Positions 1 through 5,750 of a DNA stretch of 5,840 nucleotides are shown here, one piece after another. The notes below the pieces were generated by a model that had not been told where the DNA came from, did no database searches, and worked only from the letters and a program-made list of their open reading frames with translations. Every line of letters starts with the position of its first letter. Position 1 is the stretch's first letter. Position numbers and translations under genes: made by a program. Source of the DNA: Frankiaceae bacterium. GTDB taxonomy: Bacteria; Actinomycetota; Actinomycetes; Mycobacteriales; SCTD01. The DNA lies in the NCBI GenBank assembly GCA_026786045.1, contig JAJAYV010000097.1, forward strand, positions 1-5,840, written 5' to 3'.

Positions 1-380
1 CGGGTGGGGGTTACGGGTTGGGTTAGCCGGTCCACCACACGGCCACCGGGGTGTCCCCCCTCGCGGGTCTGGCGGGCCAGCCGCGGGGGGCCCGGGCCGA
101 CCGGCGCGCCGGGCGCGACGGCGATCGCCTGATGGCCGAGGCACACGCCAAGCAGCGGTACGCCACGGTCCTCGCACTTGCCGACCATCTCGACGCTGAT
201 GCCGGCGTCCTCCGGGGTGCCCGGGCCGGGCGAGAGCAGCACCCCGTCGAAGTCCTCCGCCTCAGCGGTGCTCACCTCGTCGTTGCGGCGCACGACGACG
301 TCGGCGCCGAGCTGACCGAGGTACTGCACGAGGTTGAACACGAAGCTGTCGTAGTTGTCCACGACGAGGATGCGGGTCAC
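1..380 (-). CDS. pabA: Aminodeoxychorismate/anthranilate synthase component II (class I glutamine amidotransferase), partial
   Basis: This is the N-terminal 126 residues of a PabA/TrpG-type glutaminase, cut by the left edge of the window. The family releases ammonia from glutamine and passes it to a chorismate-binding partner, for p-aminobenzoate (folate) or anthranilate (tryptophan) synthesis in the cytoplasm. Visible motifs are the N-terminal VVDNYDSFVFNLVQYL (6-21), the oxyanion segment LLSPGPGTPEDAG (48-60) and the nucleophile elbow GVCLGHQ (78-84) with catalytic Cys80. The His and Glu of the triad would lie beyond the edge. The GTG start follows the ligase stop as TGA-G-GTG. No good ribosome binding site is visible, so translational coupling is likely. 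Residues 90-126 stay in frame but fit the family poorly: Pro replaces the usual Phe/Tyr after HQAIAVA, and the usual HGK segment is altered. PabA and TrpG cannot be told apart here. The neighbours favour the pabA annotation used at this locus. Confidence 0.88.
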   Translation of the reverse strand, partial: MTRILVVDNYDSFVFNLVQYLGQLGADVVVRRNDEVSTAEAEDFDGVLLSPGPGTPEDAGISVEMVGKCEDRGVPLLGVCLGHQAIAVAPGAPVGPGPPRLARQTREGGHPGGRVVDRLTQPVTPT

Positions 381-381
381 C

Positions 382-2460
382 TCAGGGAGAACGCTTCGGC
401 GGCGGCGGGCTCTTCCGCGCGGCCTTGCGGACCGGCGCGGCGGGGGTGGCAGGAGCCACCGCCGGAGCGGCCGCCTTCTTGCGCGCGGCCGCCTTCTTCA
501 CCGGCCCGGCTTCCTTCACCGGCCCGGCTTTCGGCACCGGCCCGGCTCTCGGCACCGGCCCGGCTCTCGGCACCGGCCTGGCTTTCGGCACCGGCGCGGC
601 CTGCACCGCGTCCTCCGGAACCGACGGCGCGCCGACCACCGTCTGGCTGATGGCGGGCGAGATCTTCTGCGCGGCAGCACCTCTGGCACTCGACCGGCCA
701 CCTGGCGTCGAGGCGGGCGTCGTCTCGGCAGCGGCTTCGGCCCGCGCCCGCTCCTCCTCGAGCAGCGCGCGGCGCAGCACCTTGCCGACCGTGGTGCGCG
801 GCAGGCTGTCGCGGATCTCGACCACCTTCGGCACCTTGTACGCGGTGAGCTCGGTGCGGCAGTGCTCGACCAGCTCAGCCTGGGTGAGGCTGGCGCCGGG
901 GTCGGCGACGACGTACGCCTTGACGGTCTCGCCGCGGTAGCGGTCCGGCACGCCGACGACGACGGCGTCGGCGACGCCGGGCAACGACATCAGCACCGCC
1001 TCCACCTCGGACGGGTAGATGTTGAACCCGCCCGCAATGATGAGCTCCTTCTTGCGGTCCACGACGGTGAAGAACCCGTCGGGGTCCATGACGACGACGT
1101 CACCGGTCAGCACGTAGCCGTCGTCGGTGAACACGCCCTCCTGCTCGTCCTGACCCCAGTAGCCGCGGAACACCTGCGGACCGGCGATCGCCAGCTCCCC
1201 CGGCTCACCGGGCGGCACCTCGACGGTCGGGTCGTCCTGCAAGACGACCCGGCACAGCGTCCCCGGCAGCGGCAGCCCGATCGTGCCCTCACGACGGGTG
1301 CCGTCGAGCGGGTTGCAGTGCGTCGACGGCGAGGTCTCGGTCAGCCCGTACCCCTCGACGAGCGTCGCACCGGAGATCCGCTCGAAGTGCTTCTGGATGT
1401 CGCCCGGCAGCCGCATCGCACCGGACACGCACAGCCGGATCGAGCGAAGGTCGTGCAGCGGCGCCTTGGGGCTGTCGGCGATCGCCTTATAGATCGGCGG
1501 CACGCCGGGGAACATCGTCGGCCGGAAGGTGTCGATCGCCGCGAAGACCTGGTCCAGCTCGAAGCGGGGCAGCAGTACCAGTGTGCCGCCGAGCAGCAGC
1601 GTGGCGTTCATCGCGACCGAGAACCCGAAGACGTGGAACAGCGGCAGGACCGCCAGGGTCACCTCCTTGCCGGCGACGGCCTCGGTGTCCCACACCCGGT
1701 TCATGTAGGCGTTGCTCACCAGGTTGGCATGCGTGAGCATCGCGCCCTTGGACGTCCCGGTCGTCCCCCCGGTGTACTGCAGCACCGCGAGGTCGGTCTC
1801 GGGGTCGACCGGCTCCTGGCCCGCGCGCGGCGATGACTTCAGCAGCGTGCGCAGCTGCACGACCGGCGCGTCCTTCGGCACGGAGGCGGTCAGCTCGGCA
1901 CGAGCGCGGCGCGAGGCCCCGAGCGGCAGCCGCAGCGTCGCCCGGGCGCGCGCCGGCAGGTAGTCGGCCAAGGACGTGACGACGACCGCGCGCAGCGCTG
2001 TCTGTGCGCGTACCGCCGCGACCGTCGCGTAGTTCCGGTCCAGGCACACCACGACGGTGGCGCCGGAGTCGGCGAGCTGGTGGCGCAGCTCGGCCTCGGT
2101 GTAGAGCGGGTTGTTCTGCACGACGACGGCACCCAGGCGCAAGGTCGCATAGGTGGCGATGACGTTCTGCGGGCAGTTCGGCAGCACCAGCGCGACCCGG
2201 TCGCCCTTGCGCACGCCGAGGCCCTTGAGCCCGGTTGCCAGCCGGTCGACCGCCTCATGCAGCTCGCGGTAGGTGATCGTCGCGCCGAGGAACGCCAGCG
2301 CCGTCCGCTGCGGGAAGGACGCGGCGGCGTCGTCCAGCATTCGCGTCAGCGGCACCTGAGGGAAGTCGAGGTCGGCCGGCACCCCGGCCGGGTAGCTCGC
2401 CAGCCACGGCCGGGAGGCGTACGCCGAAGCAGTGGTGCGGGCACGCGCGGGGCCGGGCAA
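382..2460 (-). CDS. fadD: Long-chain fatty-acid-CoA ligase (AMP-binding, FadD type) with basic repeat tail
   Basis: The product activates a fatty acid with ATP to an acyl-adenylate, then transfers it to CoA, feeding beta-oxidation or lipid synthesis. I place the start at TTG 2460, giving 692 residues, because a perfect AGGAGG lies five bases upstream and the family's usual N-terminus (YASRPWL, about residue 14) follows soon after. The frame stays open to a GTG at 2505. Motifs in 692-residue numbering are the P-loop YTGGTTGTSKG (229-239), GYGLTE (370-375), LTGD with Asp454, DRKKELIIAGGFNIYPSEVE (468-487) and TTVGK with the likely catalytic Lys560. Much of the sequence resembles E. coli FadD, for example NPLYT and GLPLPGT. 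FadD is about 560 residues. The extra 120 or so here form a low-complexity tail rich in Pro, Ala, Lys and Arg with PVPKAG-like repeats. The gene sits 68 bases after the small membrane protein and touches pabA. Chain-length preference cannot be read from sequence. Confidence 0.93.
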   Translation of the reverse strand: MPGPARARTTASAYASRPWLASYPAGVPADLDFPQVPLTRMLDDAAASFPQRTALAFLGATITYRELHEAVDRLATGLKGLGVRKGDRVALVLPNCPQNVIATYATLRLGAVVVQNNPLYTEAELRHQLADSGATVVVCLDRNYATVAAVRAQTALRAVVVTSLADYLPARARATLRLPLGASRRARAELTASVPKDAPVVQLRTLLKSSPRAGQEPVDPETDLAVLQYTGGTTGTSKGAMLTHANLVSNAYMNRVWDTEAVAGKEVTLAVLPLFHVFGFSVAMNATLLLGGTLVLLPRFELDQVFAAIDTFRPTMFPGVPPIYKAIADSPKAPLHDLRSIRLCVSGAMRLPGDIQKHFERISGATLVEGYGLTETSPSTHCNPLDGTRREGTIGLPLPGTLCRVVLQDDPTVEVPPGEPGELAIAGPQVFRGYWGQDEQEGVFTDDGYVLTGDVVVMDPDGFFTVVDRKKELIIAGGFNIYPSEVEAVLMSLPGVADAVVVGVPDRYRGETVKAYVVADPGASLTQAELVEHCRTELTAYKVPKVVEIRDSLPRTTVGKVLRRALLEEERARAEAAAETTPASTPGGRSSARGAAAQKISPAISQTVVGAPSVPEDAVQAAPVPKARPVPRAGPVPRAGPVPKAGPVKEAGPVKKAAARKKAAAPAVAPATPAAPVRKAARKSPPPPKRSP
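488..606 (-). repeat. Six tandem 18-bp units encoding PVPKAG-like hexapeptides
   Basis: The core CACCGG (plus strand) recurs at 499, 517, 535, 553, 571 and 589, exactly 18 bases apart. The units therefore keep the reading frame of the ligase and each encodes six residues. In protein order they read PVPKAR, PVPRAG, PVPRAG, PVPKAG, PVKEAG and PVKKAA (residues 623-658 of the 692-residue protein). The middle units are nearly identical in DNA and the outer ones have drifted, as expected for a microsatellite-like array that grows and shrinks by slippage. The surrounding tail is also Ala/Lys/Pro-rich, so the whole segment is probably disordered and positively charged. Confidence 0.92.
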
Positions 2461-2465
2461 GGACG

Positions 2466-2471
2466 CCTCCT
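2466..2471 (-). promoter_or_regulatory. Shine-Dalgarno site that sets the ligase start
   Basis: The minus strand reads AGGAGG, then five bases, then TTG (2460-2458). This is the best ribosome binding site in the region and favours the TTG over the upstream in-frame GTG at 2505, which has no comparable site. The 15 residues that the GTG would add do not look like family sequence. Confidence 0.7.
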
Positions 2472-2528
2472 GGATGCAACGGACGAATCGGGCGGATCCT
2501 CTCACGCCAGGCGCGAGCGCCGTCCCCG

Positions 2529-2702
2529 TCAGCCGCTGGTCGGCGCCTGGTCGACCGTCACGTCGCTGAACGGCAGCAGCGGCTCGAGGGCCGGGAAGGC
2601 GACGGTGAACAGCAGCAGCACCGCGAGGACCACCAGCACCAGCGAGCCGAGCAGCTTGCCGGGCAGACCGCCGGGCAGCGTGCGCCAGATCCAGCTGTAC
2701 AC
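2529..2702 (-). CDS. Small single-pass membrane protein downstream of sortase
   Basis: This 57-residue frame runs from a GTG at 2702 to a TGA at 2529. It begins MYSWIWRTLPG, has one hydrophobic helix (about residues 17-36, rich in Leu and Val), and ends with PALEPLLPFSDVTVDQ. The short Trp-rich head, single helix and LPF-(N/S)-DVTV end match, from memory, a small conserved protein found beside sortase E genes in many actinobacteria. No function is known to me. The start follows the sortase stop as TGA-G-GTG, and a GGAG lies seven bases upstream inside the last sortase codons, so the two genes are probably co-translated. A role alongside the sortase in the membrane is a guess from position. 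The polar C-terminal tail would sit outside the cell if the Arg/Lys-bearing N-terminus stays inside. Confidence 0.82.
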   Translation of the reverse strand: MYSWIWRTLPGGLPGKLLGSLVLVVLAVLLLFTVAFPALEPLLPFSDVTVDQAPTSG

Positions 2703-2703
2703 C

Positions 2704-3381
2704 TCAGAGCTCCAGCTCGGCAGGCGGTCCGTCGGCCTTGTCGCGGTCCTCGGTCAGGGTCGCGCTGACGATGAGCCGCTGGCGCGCGGAGTACTTCGGG
2801 TGGCAGGTCGTCAGCGTGAGCAGCCGCTCGGTCGGCACGGCGCCCTGCTCCCCCGGCACCGGGTAGGTCACCTCGATCGCCGTCGGCGCGACGATCTGCG
2901 ACCCGGTGATCGTGTAGGTCAGCCAGCGGTCGCGCGTCTCGAGCACCACCAGACCACCTGGCTGGAGATCGCCGAAGCGCTCAAACGGCGCGCCGTACGT
3001 CGTCCGGTGGCCGGACAGCACGACGTTGCCGACCTCGCCCGGCAGCGCTGTGCCGGGGATGTGGCCGGGGCCGGCCTTGAGGTCGGCGACCGAGGTGCCC
3101 TCGACGACGACCCACGGGTCGTAGTCGGCCAGCGCTGGGACGTGCAGCACGGCGATGCCCTCGCCGATGTCGCTGGAGACCGGCACCGGGTCCGCCCCCG
3201 TCGGGCGCGGCGCGGGGTCGGCCCAGCTCGCGCGCAGGTCGTCGCCGAGCCGGTCCTGCTCGCGGGCGGTCACCAGCCCGGTGACCTTCAGCTCGTAGAC
3301 GCAGAACAGCAGCACGATCACGCCCAGCGTCATGAGCGTCTGGCCCAGCCCGCGCAGCGCGGTGCGGACCGCGTCGCTCAC
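2704..3381 (-). CDS. srtE: Class E sortase (cysteine transpeptidase)
   Basis: Sortases cut a C-terminal sorting signal and join the protein to the cell wall precursor; class E enzymes usually favour LAxTG-type signals. The 225-residue product has one N-terminal membrane helix (about 14-34), a linker, and a sortase domain from about residue 70 onward. The catalytic residues are visible: His125 in VVLSGHRTTYG, Cys193 in LTLTTCHPKYS and Arg202 in QRLIVSA, the arginine nine residues after the cysteine. The GTG start overlaps the DUF881 stop as GTGA, with GGAGG four bases upstream, which implies translational coupling. Class E is inferred from the TTCHPKYSARQRLIV signature and from the known place of sortase E genes near pabA and crgA in Streptomyces. 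No substrate with a sorting signal is encoded in the window. Confidence 0.92.
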   Translation of the reverse strand: MSDAVRTALRGLGQTLMTLGVIVLLFCVYELKVTGLVTAREQDRLGDDLRASWADPAPRPTGADPVPVSSDIGEGIAVLHVPALADYDPWVVVEGTSVADLKAGPGHIPGTALPGEVGNVVLSGHRTTYGAPFERFGDLQPGGLVVLETRDRWLTYTITGSQIVAPTAIEVTYPVPGEQGAVPTERLLTLTTCHPKYSARQRLIVSATLTEDRDKADGPPAELEL

Positions 3382-4151
3382 GGCGCCTCCACGCTCGGCA
3401 GCTCCAGCGGACCGTCGTACGCCGGAAGCGTCGCCGACCGGGAGGTGCGCACGTCGTACCCGAGGCCGAAGCGGTCGACGAAGGTGCGGAAGAACGCGAC
3501 ACCGGGGTCGCTGTCAAGCGCGTCGCGCATCGCGTCGGGCTCGCCGACCGCGGTGACGACGAACGGCGGACCGTAGACCTGGCCGTGCAGGATCACGGTG
3601 TTTCCGACGCAGCGGACCGCGCTGGTCGACACGATCCGCTGGCCCATGAGCGTCATCGCCTCGGCGCCGCCCGCCCACAGGGCGTTGACGACGGCCTGCA
3701 CGTCCTGCTGGTGCACGACGAGGTCGTCGGGGTCGTCGGACAGCGCGGGCCGGCCCTCGCGCCGGAGGGCGTCGTCGATGGACACGGTCACGGCCGGCCC
3801 CTCGACCGGCACCAACCCGGCCGCTGCCTCCAGCTCGGGCGGCGCGGCGGCCGCCCCGACCCGGCTGTCCTCGACGGCGGCCTGGGCGGCGATGCCGGCG
3901 ACGGTCTCGCGCAGGTCGGCGGCGTCGGCCTCGCGCGCCTCGACGTCGGCCCGCTCGCGCGCGATGAGCTCGGTGAGCTGCAGCCGACGATCAGCGCGCA
4001 GGTCGGTGCCCTGCGCCGTGGAGGCGCTGGTGGCGAACAGCAGTCCGGCGGCCAGCGCCGTGAGCGGGACGAGCAGCGTCCAGGGAGCGCGCCGGGCGCG
4101 ACGCGCTGGCTCCACGCTGTCCACCGCCCTCCCGCTCGTCGCGGCCTGCAT
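3378..4151 (-). CDS. DUF881 family membrane protein
   Basis: This 257-residue protein belongs to the DUF881 family, whose members often sit beside crgA (Rv0012 in M. tuberculosis is the positional counterpart). Its biochemical role is unknown. A short Arg-rich head (17-21) precedes one membrane helix (about 24-44), then a charged heptad-like segment (about 50-98, likely coiled coil), and then the DUF881 domain (about 100-245) with EGPAVTVSIDD, a central HQQDVQAVVNALWAGGAEAMTLMGQRI-type core and VGNTVILHGQVYGPPFVVTAVG. Most of it should lie outside the membrane. The start is ATG 4151, with GGGAGG seven bases upstream. The frame is open a further 142 codons upstream, but that stretch overlaps crgA antisense and has no family sequence. 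The gene leads the minus-strand operon and overlaps the sortase by four bases. Confidence 0.9.
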   Translation of the reverse strand: MQAATSGRAVDSVEPARRARRAPWTLLVPLTALAAGLLFATSASTAQGTDLRADRRLQLTELIARERADVEAREADAADLRETVAGIAAQAAVEDSRVGAAAAPPELEAAAGLVPVEGPAVTVSIDDALRREGRPALSDDPDDLVVHQQDVQAVVNALWAGGAEAMTLMGQRIVSTSAVRCVGNTVILHGQVYGPPFVVTAVGEPDAMRDALDSDPGVAFFRTFVDRFGLGYDVRTSRSATLPAYDGPLELPSVEAP

Positions 4152-4208
4152 CGGCAGGCCTCCCACTACGCTAACGGCCAAGAGCCCCCACGAGGTCTGG
4201 AGCAGGAC
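4152..4208. promoter_or_regulatory. Divergent promoter region between DUF881 operon and crgA
   Basis: These 57 bases separate two divergent starts and must hold, or overlap, both promoters unless they extend into the genes. TACGCT at 4167-4172 (plus) fits a TANNNT -10 element and would give crgA a leader of about 30 bases containing GGAG (4199-4202). On the minus strand TAGCGT (4173-4168) overlaps it, but it sits so close to the DUF881 ribosome binding site that the transcript would start at or inside that site. No convincing -35 boxes are seen. This is an inference from position and weak motifs. Confidence 0.35.
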
Positions 4209-4469
4209 GTGCCCGTCTCCCGCAAGCGGAAGAAGCCGAGCTACACCCCGGCGACATCCCCTGCCAGCGGCCCGAAGAAGAAGGGCCCGAGCCCGGTCTG
4301 GCTCGCGCCGCTCATGCTGGCGCTGTTCGGGATAGGCGTCCTGTGGCTGGTGGTTTTCTACATCACGCAGAACAACATGCCGCTGGTGTCCGGCCTGGGG
4401 AACTGGAACCTGATGGTCGGCTTCGGCTTCATCATCGCCGGCTTCGCGCTCTCGACCCAGTGGCGCTGA
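4209..4469 (+). CDS. crgA: Cell division protein CrgA
   Basis: CrgA is a small septal membrane protein of actinobacteria. It helps recruit peptidoglycan synthesis and division proteins in mycobacteria, and in Streptomyces it inhibits FtsZ-ring assembly and affects sporulation septation. The 86-residue product has the family plan: a basic cytoplasmic head (MPVSRKRKKPSYTP), a first membrane helix (about 31-53, WLAPLMLALFGIGVLWLVVFYIT), a short outer loop (NNMPLVSGLG) and a second helix (about 65-82) that begins at NWNLMVGFGFIIAGF, ending LSTQWR. The NW-x-VGFGFI and STQW signatures resemble the Streptomyces protein. The start is GTG 4209, with GGAG six bases upstream. It is divergent from the DUF881 gene and convergent with the thiolase. 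Length and motifs are complete. Confidence 0.96.
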   Translation: MPVSRKRKKPSYTPATSPASGPKKKGPSPVWLAPLMLALFGIGVLWLVVFYITQNNMPLVSGLGNWNLMVGFGFIIAGFALSTQWR

Positions 4470-4507
4470 CCACCCCCCGAACGGGCTACTGACACCGGTG
4501 TAGTTCT

Positions 4508-4545
4508 CCCCAGCAGTTCTCCACAGTGTGGAGAACTGCCTGGGG
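4508..4545. terminator. Strong hairpin between convergent crgA and thiolase genes
   Basis: CAGTTCTCCACA (4514-4525) and TGTGGAGAACTG (4527-4538) are perfect inverted copies around a single G. The arms extend through CCCCAG (4508-4513) and CTGGGG (4540-4545), with one bulged C at 4539. The folded form is a stem of about 17 pairs with a three-base loop. It lies 38 bases after the crgA stop and about 60 bases after the thiolase stop, so it could end transcripts from both sides. There is no T-run on either strand, as is common in actinobacterial terminators. The near-perfect symmetry would also suit a protein binding site. Confidence 0.6.
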
Positions 4546-4569
4546 CTGGTCCTCCCCGCGCAGGACCGG
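4546..4569. terminator. Second hairpin next to the first
   Basis: GGTCCT (4548-4553) pairs with AGGACC (4562-4567) around an eight-base C/G loop. C4546-G4569 and a T-G wobble can extend the stem to eight pairs. It directly follows the larger hairpin and would be the first structure met by thiolase transcripts, 39 bases after their stop. It is probably part of a bidirectional tandem terminator. No T-run follows. Confidence 0.4.
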
Positions 4570-4607
4570 GAGGGCACGCCGAGCGGACAGGGCTAAACGG
4601 TATTGGG

Positions 4608-5750
4608 CTAGAGCAGCTCGAGGATGGTGGCGTTGGCTTGGCCGCCGCCCTCGCACATCGTCTGCAGGCCGTACTGGATGCCGTGGTCGCGCATGTGGTG
4701 CACGAGCGTGGTCATCAGGCGCGCGCCGGAGCCGCCGAGCGGGTGGCCGAGCGCAATCGCGCCGCCGTGGGGGTTCACGGTCTTGTCGTCGGCGCCGATG
4801 TCCTTGAGCCAGGCCAGCGGCACGGAGGCGAACGCCTCGTTGACCTCGTACGCGCCGATGTCGCTCGCCGACAGGCCGCTCTTGGCGAAGGCCTTGAGGG
4901 TCGCGGGCATCGGGGCGTGCAGCATCGGCATCGGCGCGACGCCGGCGAGCACGCCGGTGTGGAAGCGCGCGATCGGGGTGAGCCCGAGCTGCTTGGCCTT
5001 CTCGCTGGTCATGATGAGCAGCGCGGCAGAGCCGTCGGAGATCTGCGAGGAGTTGGCGGCGGTGATCTTGCCGTCCTCCTTGAAGGCCGGCTTGAGCGAG
5101 GCCAGCTTCTCCATCGTGCCGCCGGGGCGGATGCCCTCGTCCTTGCTGATCACGACGCCGTCGGGGTTGGTCACCGGGGCGATCTGGGCGTCGAAGGCGC
5201 CGCCCTCGCTGGCCGCCTGGGCCCGCTCGTGCGAGCGCAGCGCGTACTCGTCGAGCTGCTCGCGGCCAAAACCCCAGGTGTCGGCGATGTCCTCGGCGCC
5301 GACGCCCTGGTTCGGAAAGTCCGAGCCGTAGCGGGCGACGTAGTCCGCGCCGAGCGGGCTGGCGGTGAAGCTGCTGCCCATCGGGGTGCGCGACATGACC
5401 TCGACACCGCCGGCGACGGCCACGTCGTACTGCCCGGAGATCACGCCCGCCGCGGCGAAGTGCACCGCCTGCTGGGAGGAGCCGCACTGGCGGTCGACCG
5501 TCGTGCCGGGGACCGACTCGGGCCAGCCGGCCGACAGCACCGAGGTGCGCGCGATGTCGAAGGTCTGCTCGCCGATCTGCATGACGCAACCCCAGATGAC
5601 GTCGTCGACGACGGCCGGGTCGATGCCGGTGCGCTCGGCCAGCGACCGCAGCACGTGCGCCGACAGGTCGGCGGAGTGGATGCCGGAGAGGCCGCCGTTG
5701 CGCTTCCCGGTGGGGGTACGGACGGCTTCGACGATGACGGCGTCGCGCAT
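4608..5750 (-). CDS. Thiolase family protein (acetyl-CoA C-acyltransferase)
   Basis: Thiolases either cleave 3-ketoacyl-CoA with CoA in beta-oxidation or condense two acetyl-CoA units. The 380-residue product is full length. The acylated nucleophile is Cys89 in DRQCGSSQQA. The C-terminal half carries NEAFA (304-308), NPHGGAIALGHPLGGSGAR with His336, and CEGGGQANA with the second catalytic Cys366. The opening segment (VIVEAVRTPTGKRNGGLSG) and the stretch SSQISDGSAALL are typical of actinobacterial acetyl-CoA acetyltransferases and resemble FadA5-type steroid thiolases. ATG 5750 is preceded by AGGAG five bases upstream. No hydratase/dehydrogenase partner is in the window, so a degradative or a biosynthetic role cannot be decided. 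It is convergent with crgA and has its own upstream region. Confidence 0.95.
   Translation of the reverse strand: MRDAVIVEAVRTPTGKRNGGLSGIHSADLSAHVLRSLAERTGIDPAVVDDVIWGCVMQIGEQTFDIARTSVLSAGWPESVPGTTVDRQCGSSQQAVHFAAAGVISGQYDVAVAGGVEVMSRTPMGSSFTASPLGADYVARYGSDFPNQGVGAEDIADTWGFGREQLDEYALRSHERAQAASEGGAFDAQIAPVTNPDGVVISKDEGIRPGGTMEKLASLKPAFKEDGKITAANSSQISDGSAALLIMTSEKAKQLGLTPIARFHTGVLAGVAPMPMLHAPMPATLKAFAKSGLSASDIGAYEVNEAFASVPLAWLKDIGADDKTVNPHGGAIALGHPLGGSGARLMTTLVHHMRDHGIQYGLQTMCEGGGQANATILELL

Noticed and set aside
499..594. Regular 18-base repeats as a CRISPR array
   Set aside because: The units are directly adjacent with no spacers, and they encode in-frame hexapeptides of the ligase.
355..1836. 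Plus-strand open frame (493 codons) containing repeats such as RHRPGS
   Set aside because: The repeats are simply the antisense of the ligase tail array. No start signal or family motif is seen.
2506..2528. GGCG-CTCG-CGCC stem as a terminator between the small protein and the ligase
   Set aside because: With only four pairs and no T-run it is too weak to support a terminator call, and the gene spacing is compatible with one operon.
2080..3576. Long plus-strand open frame (498 codons) opposite the ligase, sortase and DUF881 genes
   Set aside because: Its translation is Arg/Gly/Ala-rich with no recognisable domain, and it runs antisense through four genes with clear family motifs. High GC makes such open shadow frames common.
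4492..4501. ACACCGGTGT, a perfect 10-base palindrome after crgA
   Set aside because: It is short, and GC-rich palindromes of this size are expected by chance. No matching second site was seen.
4152..4577. N-terminal extension of the DUF881 gene up to 4577
   Set aside because: It would run antisense through all of crgA and the hairpin region. ATG 4151 has a good ribosome binding site and gives a normal membrane anchor.
4486..5589. Minus-strand open frame (367 codons) overlapping the thiolase in another frame
   Set aside because: The composition is almost all Arg, Gly, Ala and His, and it is a frame-shifted copy of the thiolase reading.
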